From NCBI RefSeq assembly GCF_041296385.1, contig NC_091014.1, forward strand, positions 8,097,578 to 8,161,577: DNA of 64,000 nucleotides, given 5' to 3'. Below are positions 22,021 through 35,073 of the stretch, one piece after another. How positions within the stretch are numbered: position 1 is the first letter of the stretch; each line of letters begins with the position of its first letter. This DNA is from Aphelocoma coerulescens. Taxonomy: Eukaryota; Chordata; Aves; Passeriformes; Corvidae. The translations under genes and the position numbers were made by a program. The notes beneath the pieces are model-generated. The model worked only from the letters and a program-made list of their open reading frames with translations, made no database searches and was not told the DNA's origin.

Positions 22021-25000
22021 TGTTGTTATTGTTCTGGTTGGTTTGTTTTTATAAATAATTTCTTAAGACCTGTAAGTAAATGAATTGTGTAATCTGTTTT
22101 ACCTTAAGTATTCATGTCATGCTTAGATAGAAAGGGGAGTGCTGGAAATGTAGAGAAGCCTGAACTATAGACATAGAAGCTTCACTTTTTCCCTCCTATA
22201 ACCAAAAGTCTTATTATTCCTCATTTTCCTGGTTACAAATGCTTTGACATAAAAAAGCTGGCAGATGGGCATCATATATTTCACTTAACTGTATAACATC
22301 CATTGTAAGTAAAGGCATCAATCTTTATTCCAAACAATATAATCTTGTTGACACTGGTTAATGTCAGCCACAGTTTCTTGGTGTAGCTGAGGGTTATGAG
22401 ACTCCAAAGGGCCAAAGTGAGGCCAGAGCACTGACTAAAAATCCCTTGGAGCAGAGCAAGAATAACAAGCAAAGAATTTAAGTGAAGGACACTGAACAAT
22501 CAAGTAACAACAGCCAGTGCTGAGCTGCAGATATAAAGACTGGTTATTGTGATAGAAAGAGTCACAACAGAAATGTCTTTCTATCTATCCCCAAAGTATT
22601 TTTGTCAGGTGCCAGTATTAATTACTCAAAAAGGAAGTATTAATTGACTTACTAGCATATGCCTTCTTGCAGGGGTGGATTGTGGATTTACAGGTGTTGG
22701 GAACATGGAATATAAAACGCCAGGGAGAGCATGAAATCCACACTGTAATATTTAGGGGAAAGTGACGTACGCAGATTATGTGTGGGATTTCTGGGTGGAA
22801 TTCATCTCATCTAACTTGGAATGTCACATTATCAACATCCACACCTGATCCTGTCATTTGGACAGCCTTTGTTCTGAATAGAGAAAAGCTCTTGTGAGCA
22901 GAGTTAATTTCTTTTAAGTGCAGCTATGTAACATTTTCTTTGAAGGTGCTGCTGTGACATCAACTCTGCAGCAGCTGCACATACCTGGGCTACTCTGAGA
23001 CGCTCGATAAAGATGAGGAACTGTACTTACCTTCATTCATGAGGGGATTTAATTAAAATACTTTGAGATGCCAAAACTCTTGATAATTGACCAGTAGAAC
23101 AGATTATTGTTATGTAAACCAGTAGGTGTGTTTGTGGTAGTTACAAAAAAAATTGCTATTAATATTTCCTATCTCTATACTGTTGACCAAGGGTATCTAA
23201 ACTCAGTTTTAGGCATGAATTAGCAGTGTACATTTGACCACCTGTCTTATGGATAGTCTTAATTTATTTGAGCCTAAGATGGAGGCAGACTTGAGATGAG
23301 AAATAGAGGACTTACAGCTCCTAGTCGAAATAAGTATGGGTGCAATATTTAAAAGACCTCATTGACAATGATTGGTGGTGGCCTCATCTTATTTAGACAA
23401 CTTGGAAAATATTAGCTTAAATTTGTATGAGCTCTGCTAGAGAAATGACAGAAAGATACTCTGAAGCAACTATGAAACTTATATTCCAGGAAGGTTTTAA
23501 TGGCATATAAAGAGAGAGTTACTGCAGTGTAGAGAAATAAAGCATTGCTACCATAAATGCCACTTCAGCCTTTCATTATTATTTCTTTTATATTTGGAGT
23601 GCTCTAGATATACTTTTTAAAGACAGGACTTTTTGCATACTTTGCAATTAAATAGTGGGAACAGAACAATTACCAGATAACCCATCAATTTTGTCACTTT
23701 AGTTTAGTGGATCTCACTTTGTTAACTTCATAGATCCCTAAAAACAGTCTTCCAGTGGACATGAAGCAGCCTTTAAAGAATTACACAAAACATAGATGTA
23801 TTGTATAGCCAGCTCAAATTTATTGTCAGAAATTATTGCTATCAGCTCACACAGAAGAAGTGAGAACATTTTGTACAGCTATTTTCTCAGTCTATAAAAA
23901 AGACGTAGTTGGGCATTTGAGAACAGGAATTAAAACTGCACATAACTTTTTAGGATTTAATGTGGATTTTTTCCTCAAGAAAGATTTTTAAAAGTTGAAA
24001 CACATGTAAGAGATTGTTCTGGGATTCCTTCATTTTACCTAACTCCTCAATATTTTTGCAATACTGCTGGATGCTTCTGTCTACATTTTAAAACCATGAG
24101 TGTGCATTTCATGCAGCCCATGGATATTTCCCTTCAAATGAGTAGCTTGGGAATTCATGTTCCATTTTATATGAGTTGACAGATCCTTCCCACTTTGAGT
24201 GAATTACCTATATTTTATTACATTTTTCAGCATTTTCAGTGTGCAAAAAGATTGAATCTCACCGTGATATTTAAAAGATTCACAGGATGAAAAAGAGAGA
24301 CAAGCCTTGTAATTAGTAAGACCAGTTTACAGAGATGGCCTTTGTCAGGACAGTGCTGAATTTGGGAGTTCTCTCAGTTCATTAGTGAAACAGCAGGTTT
24401 TGTACTGGCAGTGTTGGTTTCAGTTAAAATTGTCCTTTGACATCCAGTTCATGCCAAACTTAATGTAACCACTGCTCCAGCCTGCCAAAGTTCCTCCTGA
24501 CCTGGCTTTGGCGTTCAGCTGTGCTGGCTGAGCATGAAGCTGATACTTAAGTACCAACAAGTTTTCCTCTGCTGCCTGTGTGCTGGATCTATCTTTCACT
24601 CAAAAGAGCTGTCAAAAGAACTCAGTGTTTTATCTGATACATCTGTAACTGAAATACCCTACCTCAGTTTTAAGCAGGTGGTGCTTACTTGTCTCTTAAG
24701 CTGTGAAGGAGTATCAGAAGTAAGCGATTTGGGGAAGCTGGGCTTTATTTTAAGGGTGACACAGCAGTACTTATCACCATAAATAATTTTTGAACATCTT
24801 TATAAAAACTTCTTTATTGAATTTTAAAGAGCTAAAGCACATCTTTCAAGTTTTATTGCCTAGAGATGAAAATATGTGCTATTTTTCTGATTTGACTCTT
24901 ATTAAAAAGTAATTCTGTGGAAGTACTTTCCCAGGTACTTATCTGTAGGTATTTCTCTTATCAGGGAATACTGTAATGCTCTAATGGCCATTTGTAGCAG

Positions 25001-26639
25001 CTCAAGGAATGGCAGTGGCAAGGCTTTCTGTTAGCTTGCAGCTGCCTAAGCCTCATCTACTTGGTCTAATTCTAATTCCCTGCATGGCTTTGTACAAGAA
25101 GAACAAATCCTTTCTGTGCCTGTTGAAGCTCACAAGAAGTAGGTAAAACAAACTTCCAAGACCTACTTTTCAGGCTTTGTGTTTGACAACTACATGTGAA
25201 ATGGCAAGAGTGCAACCTGTGTGTTCCAGGCTGGTGTGCTCTGTTTTTCAGCATTTACTGGAATCTGTTATGGATCAGTGTTTTCTGACAGTGATGCCAT
25301 GGTTGTTTGACTGCTTTGCAGTCACAGCAGCTCAAAGCTCTACACAGAAGGATGGTGTAAGTGTTTTGATTTTCACTTAGGCACCCAAATGGAAAGTTGT
25401 TTTTCCATCTCTGAAGAGAGTTGAACCTCAGCCCTTTGGTTTTCCAACATGGTTCCCTTGTTTCAAGGTGTTGAAAATGATTGGCCTCAAACTCATTAAA
25501 AACAACTTTCTAACTCACCAGCTGTTGGTGCAGCTGTTTCTCACATGGTCTATGCAAATGGAGGCTGCCTGAAAGCAGCTGGAATGGAGTTCTTCTATGC
25601 TCCTTGCTGGTTCTCTCCTACTAATCCAGTTCCACTGGATTATTTCATGCATTGGATCTGCTTTCTCAGTAGCCTGCCTGTGCTGAGCACTTCTTGGGAA
25701 CTTGTAATTACTTAATAAAACACAGTTTCTTTCTTGTTGCAATTAAGACTTTGCATGTAATTCCAATGTGAAGCCCAGCACCCACTCAAACAGCATTTGG
25801 GAGGGTGACTGGGGAATGTCTACTGTCAGTAGTATTCCAGGGTGGCGCCCAAAAAATCCCTGCAATGTAGCTTTGAACAAACACAATCATTTTTATAGAT
25901 GGTTTGTTCTGCCAGTGTATTTACATCTCTCAGTGTTGAGATAGACAATCTTTGCTGCCTGTTGCTTTTGTGGCTCTTCCTTTCCCTCAATACTCTTCCA
26001 TATTCTCTGCCTTCACAGGCACTCCATGCTCATGGATCCCTTGAAAATCCTGTCCAGTGTCTTCTATCCTGGCTCCCTCAACCAGCCCTGGTTCAGACCT
26101 TGAGTCTTTTCCAGGGGCTGGCACACAGAAAAGGTAATTAAGGATGTGATTTAATAAGAAGGGAGGCCAGACTACCTTCTGAAGATTCAGGGCCAGGGCC
26201 CAGCCAGGTGATCATCCTACCCAAACGCTTGCTGACATGTCTGATCCCTCCAACCTCCTTTCTTGTCATCTTCCCATACTTGTTCTACCCTGATCCTTCC
26301 CTTCCTGTGTCTTTGGTCATTTCCCTAAACGTCCTGACTAAGTTTTGTGCAGTCCCCCAAGTTCCCTCAAATACCCCTTCAAATTCACACTAACCATGTT
26401 TTTTCCATCCTGGCAGTTACAAAATTGAGGTAGATCGTCTCCAAAGCCAGAGTAGCTCATTTAATGGCCCATCAGTCAGTGTCTGGCAAGCTCTGGCTTC
26501 CCTTATTGTCCCTCTCATCACCTGCTCATTAGTGGTTGTGTGCCTGCGTGTTTAAATCACTGTCTTTCCTCGTTATTTGTTACTTCTGTGATACGGACTA
26601 ACCAAACAATTTACTGAAGCAGATGCTCTCCAGTTTCAC

Positions 26640-26780
26640 ACGTGCTCGTGGCAGCCTCCCCGACAGGCGCTTGGCTGCGCTTTGAGGGATGATGCAGAGG
26701 CACCTACGCGCCGGAGCTCCGCGGTGCTCCGCGGCTGCACGTGCCTGGCCGGCGGCAGCTCTGAGGGCGTGGAGATACAG
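26640..26780. promoter_or_regulatory. Isolated CpG-rich patch
   Basis: A cluster of CpG (acgcgccggagctccgcgg, ctccgcggctgcacgtgcct, ggccggcggcagc) within AT-rich surroundings, followed by an 11-base G run. It is unlinked to any gene I can find. It could be an orphan CpG-island promoter of a noncoding RNA or an enhancer; no more can be said from sequence. Confidence 0.35.
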
Positions 26781-27760
26781 GGAAGGGAATGCCTAAAAGC
26801 AGGAGGAGGAGGGGGGGGGGGAAGGGAGAGAAGAAGGGGGCGGGTTCAGGGAAGGACGAGCAGGTTCAAGAGTCAAGCACACAGATGCAGAAGCATTTTA
26901 CCAACAATCTCGTACACACAGAAACCTCCTCCCCTCCTGGCAGCTCTTGCTGGTTGGGGAAGTAGGGTGTGGTCCCAGCTTCTCGCTGCAGATGTTCTCC
27001 TGCCTTGGCAGGAGCACCCAAATACCTCATCCAAGGGGGAGCGGCTCTGCTCGGGTGGATAAGCTACCGCCAGCTGCTTGGGGGTGGAGCAAAAAGCAGG
27101 GGGACTGGATATATGGCAGATTCTTCATTTTTGCCCGGGGTGTCTAGAGGATGTTTGCTGTGCTGTCCCGGGGAGCATCCTCGTGCCAAGTACACGATGT
27201 TCCAGCCAGTGCTGGGATGTGAGCGAGAAGGAGCCAGCAGGTGGGCTGCGAGTGCGAGGAGATAAGCGCTAGGATGCTGTGCCTGGAGAGATGGGCTGGA
27301 GCCAGGCACACTTGACACAGGGATGTGTTGGGCGGTGTTTCTGGAGAAAAGAGCATGGTGTCCCTGCAGCTCGGCCTCTTTCTGTGGCTCTGGTCTCCTG
27401 AAGCTACAGACAGTGGAGCTCTTGCTCTGTGGTGGTTACAACCTGCCAGCTCCTATCCTAACCTCCCTGACAGATACATCTCCATGTTGTTCAGAAAACT
27501 TGAATCACAATCCAGAACGACTCTTCTTCCCTCCACTGACTCTTCAAAAAGGAGGAGGTCTGTGTAACAGAGCTGAAAGATCACTGTTGGGAGGAGGTGC
27601 TAATTAAAAACATGAAATATCTCTTTGATAGCCTATCATCCAAAACTTTGGTCTCAACAAATGAGAAATATTACTACACTTGCAACTACAAAGACAGAGA
27701 TTTATTTAAAACATCAGTGGATTAATATTTTGTCAGACCAGAGCAATATTTCAACAGAGA

Positions 27761-27793
27761 AGGTAGGTAGGTAGGTAGGTAGATAGATCGATC
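27761..27793 (+). repeat. GTAG/GATA microsatellite
   Basis: Five aggt repeats followed by agatagatcgatc. Confidence 0.9.
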
Positions 27794-30700
27794 TGAAGGA
27801 TGAGTTCAGAAGAGATGTTTAGAAGATATATTAATTGCTACAGAATGTGTAGTCCAAGCAGATTATTGAGAATGCAAGGCAACAGAAACAAGAAATATAA
27901 AAACTTCAGTATGTTATAGACTTTAGGACGGCATTAAAATATCACCAGGAATGTTAACTTAGGAACAGCTTCTCTGTTATTTACAGTTTTACCATTTATA
28001 TCCATCAGATGGGAAAAACATCACACCAAATGTTCATAATTCCCGCTTTACTATATCAGAACAAAGCAGTAGGATCCATCTACACCAGATGAAATAATTT
28101 ACCATCTGTAGCTGAGGAGGATGTGGAACATCACCTGCTAAATACAAACACTTTCAGTGCAGAAGTCTGTACCCTCCCAGTCTTAAGACCAGCAGCTCAA
28201 TATTCTCACTCATTTTAGATCTTAACAAATTTTAGAAAACTGGAGACGTGCCACAGAACTGATGGAAGGTCAACATGAACCAGTACTTAAAAGGGAATGA
28301 GACTAGACTGGATAAACAGACTCTAATCAGGGATAAATTAATGAAGTGGTTACACTGGGACTCTGTCAATAGAGGTAGTAAGTATTTTCCACTATGCTTC
28401 ACTGATCAGACACATCTTGTCTGATACAGATGAGGTGGATACAGAGTTGTAAGACAGATACAGAGCAGGCAGAGGTTTTGTTTCTGGAACATTATTGTAC
28501 TGCCTGAGGACTAACACAGTTTCCAAACACTGTCATCAGTCTCAGCCCAGAGTTACCTGACTATAAGCAGTGACTTGTGCGGTGAGAGACCCCGAGATGA
28601 GAGTTCACACCCTCAGACTCCATGAAATCCATAAACGTTAGTAAGATAACAGCTCCCTTGTGCAAAAAGGATTTGCATGACTTGCTTTTCAATTCAGAGG
28701 CTGTAACCACTGCAGGTTTTGAATTGCACCTGCCCATGGAGAAGAAAAAAGCCTGCGGTTGGGGCAGTGCCAGCTGGAAACATTTCAGCACAAGAGGCAG
28801 CAGTCTGGATTTCAGGCAGATGTTTTAGTCAGCCTCTGGCTAGCCATTGTTTAATGGAGTGTGTGCCTCAGGAACACCGAGTTTTGGGAAGAGAATCTCC
28901 TCCTCCTGGATGTGCTTGGATGACTGGTAGCCTTGAGGTGGCTTGGGAAGATGAACGAGCAACACAGACCCTTGATGCCAGTGGGATGACCTCTCAAAGT
29001 GTGCTTGCTGTGGGCAGAGAAGGTTTTTCATCTTACCTCTCTGCAGACCATCACAAAATCCTGCATTTCAAGGCTGTGGTAGTGCCAAGGGGAGCATATG
29101 CACATGATAAGGAAGGACAAATAGATGGATAGTTTTCTTTTCTGCTCATCCCACTGTGGAAAGCTTAAATGACAAGATGGAAAACCTGCAAAATCAGGAG
29201 GTGATACTGCTGCTGTGTGTCCTTTTGCCATTCAAAGTAGATTTTTCTTCTTGAATATCAGTACCAATGGAGATTTCCCTGTGATATTCCTGCCACCCTG
29301 GCGGGGTGACAGGTGATGTCTGATTTGCAGATGCAGCAGATGAGGGGCTGTTTTGCCGTTCAGCTGGTGTCTAACGAGCAGTGTCACACCGAGCTCTTTG
29401 CTCTTCAAAGGGGCGTTTTGAAGCAGCCCCACAGCTGCTGCCCCACTTAATGTCTGCCACCAGCTCAGAGGAGCAGTTGGTAAACTACTTATACATGTAT
29501 CAGAAGCCCAGGAGGGAAATTTGCATTGTATATGCATACATATGCATATATTAATGAAATGTTTATCTTTTTGAACATATTTTTTCTCAAAAATAAAAAA
29601 TATTGAGGACATTTTTCTCTAAATCTATCAAACACTGTGACTCTCAGCTGAGGTTTTGGAGCATGAAGGAGCATATGGGAAAGCTTCTGCAATACTTTAA
29701 GTAAGATAATATAAAAGAGGGAGAATCCACAATCCTCATAAAACTCAAATGCTGAAAAACCCATGAGAGAATGAAGATTATAATGAATAATTCAGAAAAC
29801 ACATCCTTGAATCAGAATGTTTCAGCTTCCTCATTTGCTCAGTCTCCCATCTGATCTCCAAGAGCTAAACATAAATGTGAAAAAAGTGAAATGAAATAGT
29901 CTTGCAGAACCGTTTGAAGCCCGCTGCCTTCATTCTGGAGCTCGGAGGGATGCCACGGGCTGAGATTCGCACTGGATCTCTGAGCTCGTGCCTCCCTCTG
30001 CTGACTGCCTCCCCAGACCGCCCTGTCCTTGGCCGCAAATCATAAAAGGCCGTGGCTGTTTTTCCCCTCCCGTTGGGCTGATGCTCCTCCCAATGTCTGA
30101 AGCAATGACAGTAAAGCCCAGGGAGCTGCTGGATACGGGCTGTTCACATCAGCCCCAGCTCCACGGTGCCAGTGGGTGACACTCCAGTAGTGCCGCGTTC
30201 CCTTTGTGGCATCTGCCCCATGGGTCCCAGTGCCACTAAGGTTCTCCATTAACACTAAATTAATGCATGAATCCTTGTTTAGGGGGAAAATCTCTGAAAG
30301 CTGTAAGGCAGAGACTTGAGGAAAGTTACCATAAACTGAGAGATGCAGGCAGAGACCTTTGGCTACATCACTAGATTACACCTGGGGTATACTGGAAATA
30401 CTTGACTGATTTTTTTTTTTTTTTTTAAAGTTTGAATATGTCTGTAACACCCCTTGGTACCAGTTTTAAAATCTTTTGGTCCTTATAGGCAGCTACTAAG
30501 TAAAACTGACCGTGGGAACTGCAAAACTTAAAGGTTTTTGATTATCTTCTCCTTTCACACACCCTCTGCAGAAACTTCCTGTTCTCTCAGCAGAACATGT
30601 GCCCCCAGCAAAGGCAAGAAATGTATAATCTCAGCATGGCAGGACTAACTGAAAAAAATCATGCCCCTTGCTCTGGGGGGAGGCGCATGCTGGCTGTCCT

Positions 30701-33389
30701 TGAGCTGTTTATCTCTTGATGGTCTGCCAGGGTTGGGTTACCCTTTCTCTAGAGGGAGTCAACCCCAGCTCTTCCGGGGAGATGGAGAGGGATCTCCGTG
30801 TTGTAAATGTCTTGTCCATTTATTCCTCTTCCAGAGACTTTCCTCAGGTCGGGGGCTGCCAGAGATTAAAGTCTATTCTAACAAACCAAGTTTGTTAGTC
30901 AGGTTTCCTTTGGACTTGAAAACACAGATGAAAACAGCTCCTGGGTGTTCCAGGAATTTTGTGTTGTGGAAGCTTTGTTAGAAAGATCTGAGGAAACTGG
31001 TATCCTTTCAAAATAAAGTGTGCCAGGTAGAATAGCCCAAGGACCATCATGCTGGGAGCTGAGGGCTGATTTAATAGTGCAAAAACCAATTACCAGGCTG
31101 TAATCAGTAACAGCTGTGTCAGGAAGCTGAAATCGCTACGGGGAAGGAGACAGGAGAGCAGGGCCTGCTCTTGCTGGAGCTGAGACTGAGATAAATTGCA
31201 GCAGAAAGCCCCTGCTACCAAAGAGTTATGGAATAAATTGATGCATTAGAAGCCTCAGTGCATTAGATCACTTGAAAGAACACGCAGAGCATCAGGGAGC
31301 CAGGCTGGTGAGGGGCTGAATGCAGCACTGCCTGCCCAGATGAGTTACTGACCCCCACCCTGGGACTCCAGCAGCCAGCTGGTGTGTTACAGAGGCAGCA
31401 GCATCAGTGACAGTGATAGATAACTAGCCTTGGGATATATAAAATTTTTCATATATGTGCTGAAGGAAACCTTTACCCAGAGAGCAGGGAAAAACACACA
31501 ATGACTTTTAATATAAATAAAATATTAGATAGGAGAAAGCATATATTCTTTTACAGTCTGTGGTGCTGATGTTCTGAAGAGACTCCAAAGCTCTCCGCAA
31601 TTTATGGGTCAAATCTATTTCTTGGAAGTAATTCCAGGAATATTTTTGAGAAAGGAGAGCTAAAGCTCAGCATGTAAACCTTAGAACTGCTCTAACAGAT
31701 GGAGCCAGCTGCAAAAAATGTAAAACACACTAAATAAGACCAAGGGAGTTGTGTCCAACCTGAGCAGTTGTTTCCAACCTTTCCAATGTTAAACCACCTG
31801 AGATTTCCTTTAATATTACTTCCTCCAGTAAAAAGCAGGTTGTTTTTTATTTCAGACCTGAGAAGCACAGGTAGTTTTCACTGAAGATTGATATACTTTG
31901 AATTGTAGAAAAAAGTGAATCTGTTGGGTCTGTTATGTTAATGGCTCAATCAGACTCACTCCACAAATTAGAGCTGCTATCTACCAAGTGATCACATCAC
32001 CCAGGAAGCACTTTGATGCACAAGTGAGTGCTCCAGGTGGGAAAGATGTAGATTGGTTAATAAAAACCAAGATACTACAACAAAGCATGAGCTGAGAAAC
32101 AAGTAATTCCCCTGTTCCGATATTCACTGATTATTGATTCATTGTTTATTATGTGCAAGTAACAATTTGTGGTTTTCAGCAAGTTTTGCCTGTGTTTTGC
32201 ATTTGTTCTCAGTTATTCAACAGATGTTGGAAGAAGGTTATATCCCTTTGTCCCGCCAAGCCATAACTCCAAGTATCAATGCAGTACGTGACACAGGGCA
32301 CTCCCACAGTTGCTTCCCTCCAGCCACTCCTGTGCCCCACCCAGACCCCACAACCCCCTTGGTATTTAACCTGGGCACAGCTGGAGCCTGCTCAGGAATA
32401 TAATTAATATACAAGTGCTGCAAAATGAGCACAGAACCAACCGTTCTGTAGGTCAAGAGCACTTGTGTGTCAGGAAGCCACATCCTTCACACCACGGGAT
32501 TGCTGCTTTTCAAGTGGTTCAAGAGGCCATGAAGAGTCTCTCCACTGAGTCCTGGAGACCTTTCTTCCCCAACACTTAGCCTGGAAACAACTGCTGGAGG
32601 GTTACAGGAGGCCTTTGTGGCATCCCACCCAGTACTTCAGCTCAGGGCACAGTCAAGCTCATCGAAACTGTGATAATTTTCCAGCCTTGCTTGAATTCAA
32701 TACTTTTCATCTTTGAAGCAGCAGCGCTTTGGTCTCTGAGTGTGCTGAGCGCAGAGGCTGAGAGGAGATCGAGTGCTCCGGAGCCCCGTGTGCACAGCAC
32801 GGCCCCAGGTCCAGCGGCCCCGGCAGCACTTGTGACCTAAAATGACAGCAGTGTTTCGCAAGAGAAGCGCCTGATTTCACTGGGCTCTTGCTCAAGAGCA
32901 GGGGAGCTCTGACTGCCATGACCAGCGGCCTGTGGGGACCTTGGATGACAGGGGCTGACGGGAATTGGAGCCACCAACAGCACAACTGTGCTGAAAGTTC
33001 ATATCTGCAGCTGGTGTTCTTCTTTCTGATCTTTTCACCTACACAGCTGGCCTATAAATATTTTCTATCCAGCAAGAAAGAAATGGCCATGCTATTTCTG
33101 CTAAATTACAATCATATTTAGGGAAGTTTGTCTTTCAGGGCAAAAAGCCCCCTGGAAATCCTGGAGAGGTGCATGGCAGGGAGAGCAGGGTCAGGGGGAA
33201 ACCACAGGGCTCGTTTGAACAAAAAACTTAACATCTGTCCTGGAAGCCATGACATTTAATGCATCTTGATTGGTTTATTTTCATCCTCGGATGCACTTGG
33301 AGAAAGGTTGTATCCATGATGGTCTAGGGGATATCCAAGAGGAAAGCTATTTTCTGAGAGCAAGTGATGTAGTTAGAAAAAAGGAAATT

Positions 33390-33877
33390 AATTAAGAAGT
33401 AAAAAAAAACCATAAACCAACAAAAATAAATTAAAATTAACATAAATAAAAGTATAAATTGAAAATATAATTAGAAAATTAAAAGAAATTAAAATAAACT
33501 AAAAAAACCCAATAAAATTAATGCCCCCAGGCTTTCTCACATGCAAACCCATCTTCAACTCCAAAGCAGCAGCAGCAGCAAGCTTTATCCTGAGAAGAAA
33601 CAATATGTGGGAAAACTTTGGCTAAGGAATGTATACATCAAAAATGTTTCACTGCCACCAATCCCAGTACCAGGAATAATCCCTCTCTTTTATCTAACTT
33701 AGATGGGTAACTCATGTAGGGGACTGGGAGGAGCACGTGTAAGTTCATTTTTCAGCTCTAGCAGCATCAGATGTTTAAAAATAAATAAATAAATAAGCCC
33801 CTCCAATAAAATAAAGCAAAGTAAAATAAAGCAAAATAAAATACAAAGTAAGAAAATTACAGCACTATAAAATAAAG
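33390..33877. repeat. A-rich simple sequence (AAATA/AAATT-type)
   Basis: Imperfect short runs such as aaaataaattaaaattaac and aaataaataaataa at 33.40-33.52 and 33.78-33.86 kb. The CR1 copy that follows interrupts the tract, which resumes at 34.11-34.23 kb. Confidence 0.8.
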
Positions 33878-34111
33878 GTTAGGTTGGATATCAGGAAGAG
33901 GTTTTTCACACAGAGGGTGGTTGGACACTGGAACAGGCTCCCCAGGGCAGCGCTCACAGCACTGAGCCCGGCAGAGTTCAAGAAGGGTTTGGAGAACACT
34001 CTCAGGCACAGGGTGGGATTTGTGGGGTGTCCTGTGCAGGGCCAGCAGCTGGACTGGGGTTACTTGTGGGTCCCTTCCAACTCAGGATATCCTGCTTCTA
34101 TGAGTCTATGA
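33878..34111 (+). repeat. CR1 LINE 3' fragment (CR1-X-like end)
   Basis: ggttggatatcaggaagagg, then gacactggaacaggctcccc, then gtgggtcccttccaactcag and gatatcctgcttctatgag. The 3' end carries two tctatgag units. This terminal text closely matches the tail of the SINE at 52,602-52,745. Confidence 0.9.
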
Positions 34112-34228
34112 GAGTAAAACACAATAAAGGAAAATAAAATAAAATTTAAAAACCCCATAATAAGAGCAATAAAGTAAAATTTAAAATGAGAAAAATCAAA
34201 TCGAATCGAAATCAAATCAAATCAAGCT
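34112..34228 (+). repeat. A-rich and (AATCA)n-like simple repeat
   Basis: aaaataaaataaaattt followed by imperfect aatcgaatcgaaatcaaatc repeats to 34,226, immediately before the CpG island of TMEM243. Confidence 0.8.
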
Positions 34229-34417
34229 CCTTTCTCCGAGCTGCCATAGCGTCACCCCTGATGGGATTTGCACAAATACCGCAACTTCCTTGAGCAACAA
34301 ACCGCCGGCAGCGCGCTGGCCCCGCCCCGCCCCGCGCAGCCCGGCCCGGCGGCTCCGCACCCGCGCAGCTCCCGCGGGGCCGCTCCCGCCCCGCCCCTCC
34401 CCGTGCCCGGGGAGTGG

Positions 34418-34900
34418 GGCCGGCGCGCGGGGAGCGCGGGGCGGGGCGGGGCGGGCACGGAGGGAGCGCGGGGAGGGGCGGGGCGGGGCGGGGCGGGCGC
34501 GCGGGGAGCGCGGGGCGGGGCGGGCACGGAGGGAGCGCGGGGAGGGGCGGGCACGGAGGGAGCGCGGGGAGGGGCGGGGCGGGGCGGGGCGGGCGCGCGG
34601 GGAGCGCGGGGCGGGGCGGGCACGGAGGGAGCGCGGGGAGGGTCGGGGCGGGGCGGGGCGGGGCGGGCACGGAGGGAGCGCGGGGAGGGTCGGGGCGGGG
34701 CGGGGCGGGGCGGGCACGGAGGGAGCGCGGGGCGGGGCGGGGCGGGCACGGAGGGAGCGCGGGGCGGGGCGGGGCGGGCGCGCGGGGAGCGCGGGGCGGG
34801 GCGGGGCGGAGCGGGCACGGAGGGAGCGCGGGGCGGGGCGGGCGCGCGGGGAGCGCGGGGCGGGGCGGGGCGGGCGCGCGGGGAGCGCGGGCGCGGAGGG
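34418..34900 (+). repeat. Composite GC-rich minisatellite upstream of TMEM243
   Basis: Two related modules alternate: A, gggcgcgcggggagcgcggg (about 6 copies), and B, gggcacggagggagcgcggg (about 8 copies). They are linked by variable numbers of cgggg units or by agggg/agggt. The plus strand is G-rich throughout with many runs of four G separated by one base. All frames stay open on both strands because stop codons are absent, so long ORFs here are an artefact. Confidence 0.93.
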
Positions 34901-34995
34901 GCCGCGGAGGGGCCGCGCGGGGCGGGCGGAGGGGGGGGGGAGGCGCAGCATGAGCGGGCGCCCCCCCGCGGCCGCCGGCGCAGCGCCCCCGCGCC

Positions 34996-35073
34996 ATGGA
35001 GGGATTCCCCGCCCGCGGGTACGGCACCGGCGGCGCGGACAACCGGCCGCTCTTCGGGGAGACCTCGGCCAGG
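34996..35073 (+). CDS. TMEM243: TMEM243 exon 1 (residues 1-26)
   Basis: 78 nt, ATG to donor gtaaggg. It encodes MEGFPARGYGTGGADNRPLF then GETSAR, the cytosolic-looking N-terminus conserved in the family. Confidence 0.95.

Larger units (their letters stand above)
22021..33877. other. Gene-free interval between the MEIG1 and TMEM243 blocks
   Basis: About 12 kb with no exon I can recognise on either strand. It is mostly AT-rich unique-looking sequence. Local features are a CpG-rich patch (26,640-26,780), a G run and purine-rich tract (26,800-26,840), a GTAG microsatellite (27,761-27,793) and A-rich simple sequence near 33.4-33.9 kb. OLAH and ACBD7, which follow MEIG1 in human, are not seen. Confidence 0.6.

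Noticed and set aside
26682..27062. A 126-codon ORF in the CpG-rich patch
   Set aside because: Low-complexity Gly/Arg content, no recognisable domain and no splice or conservation support.
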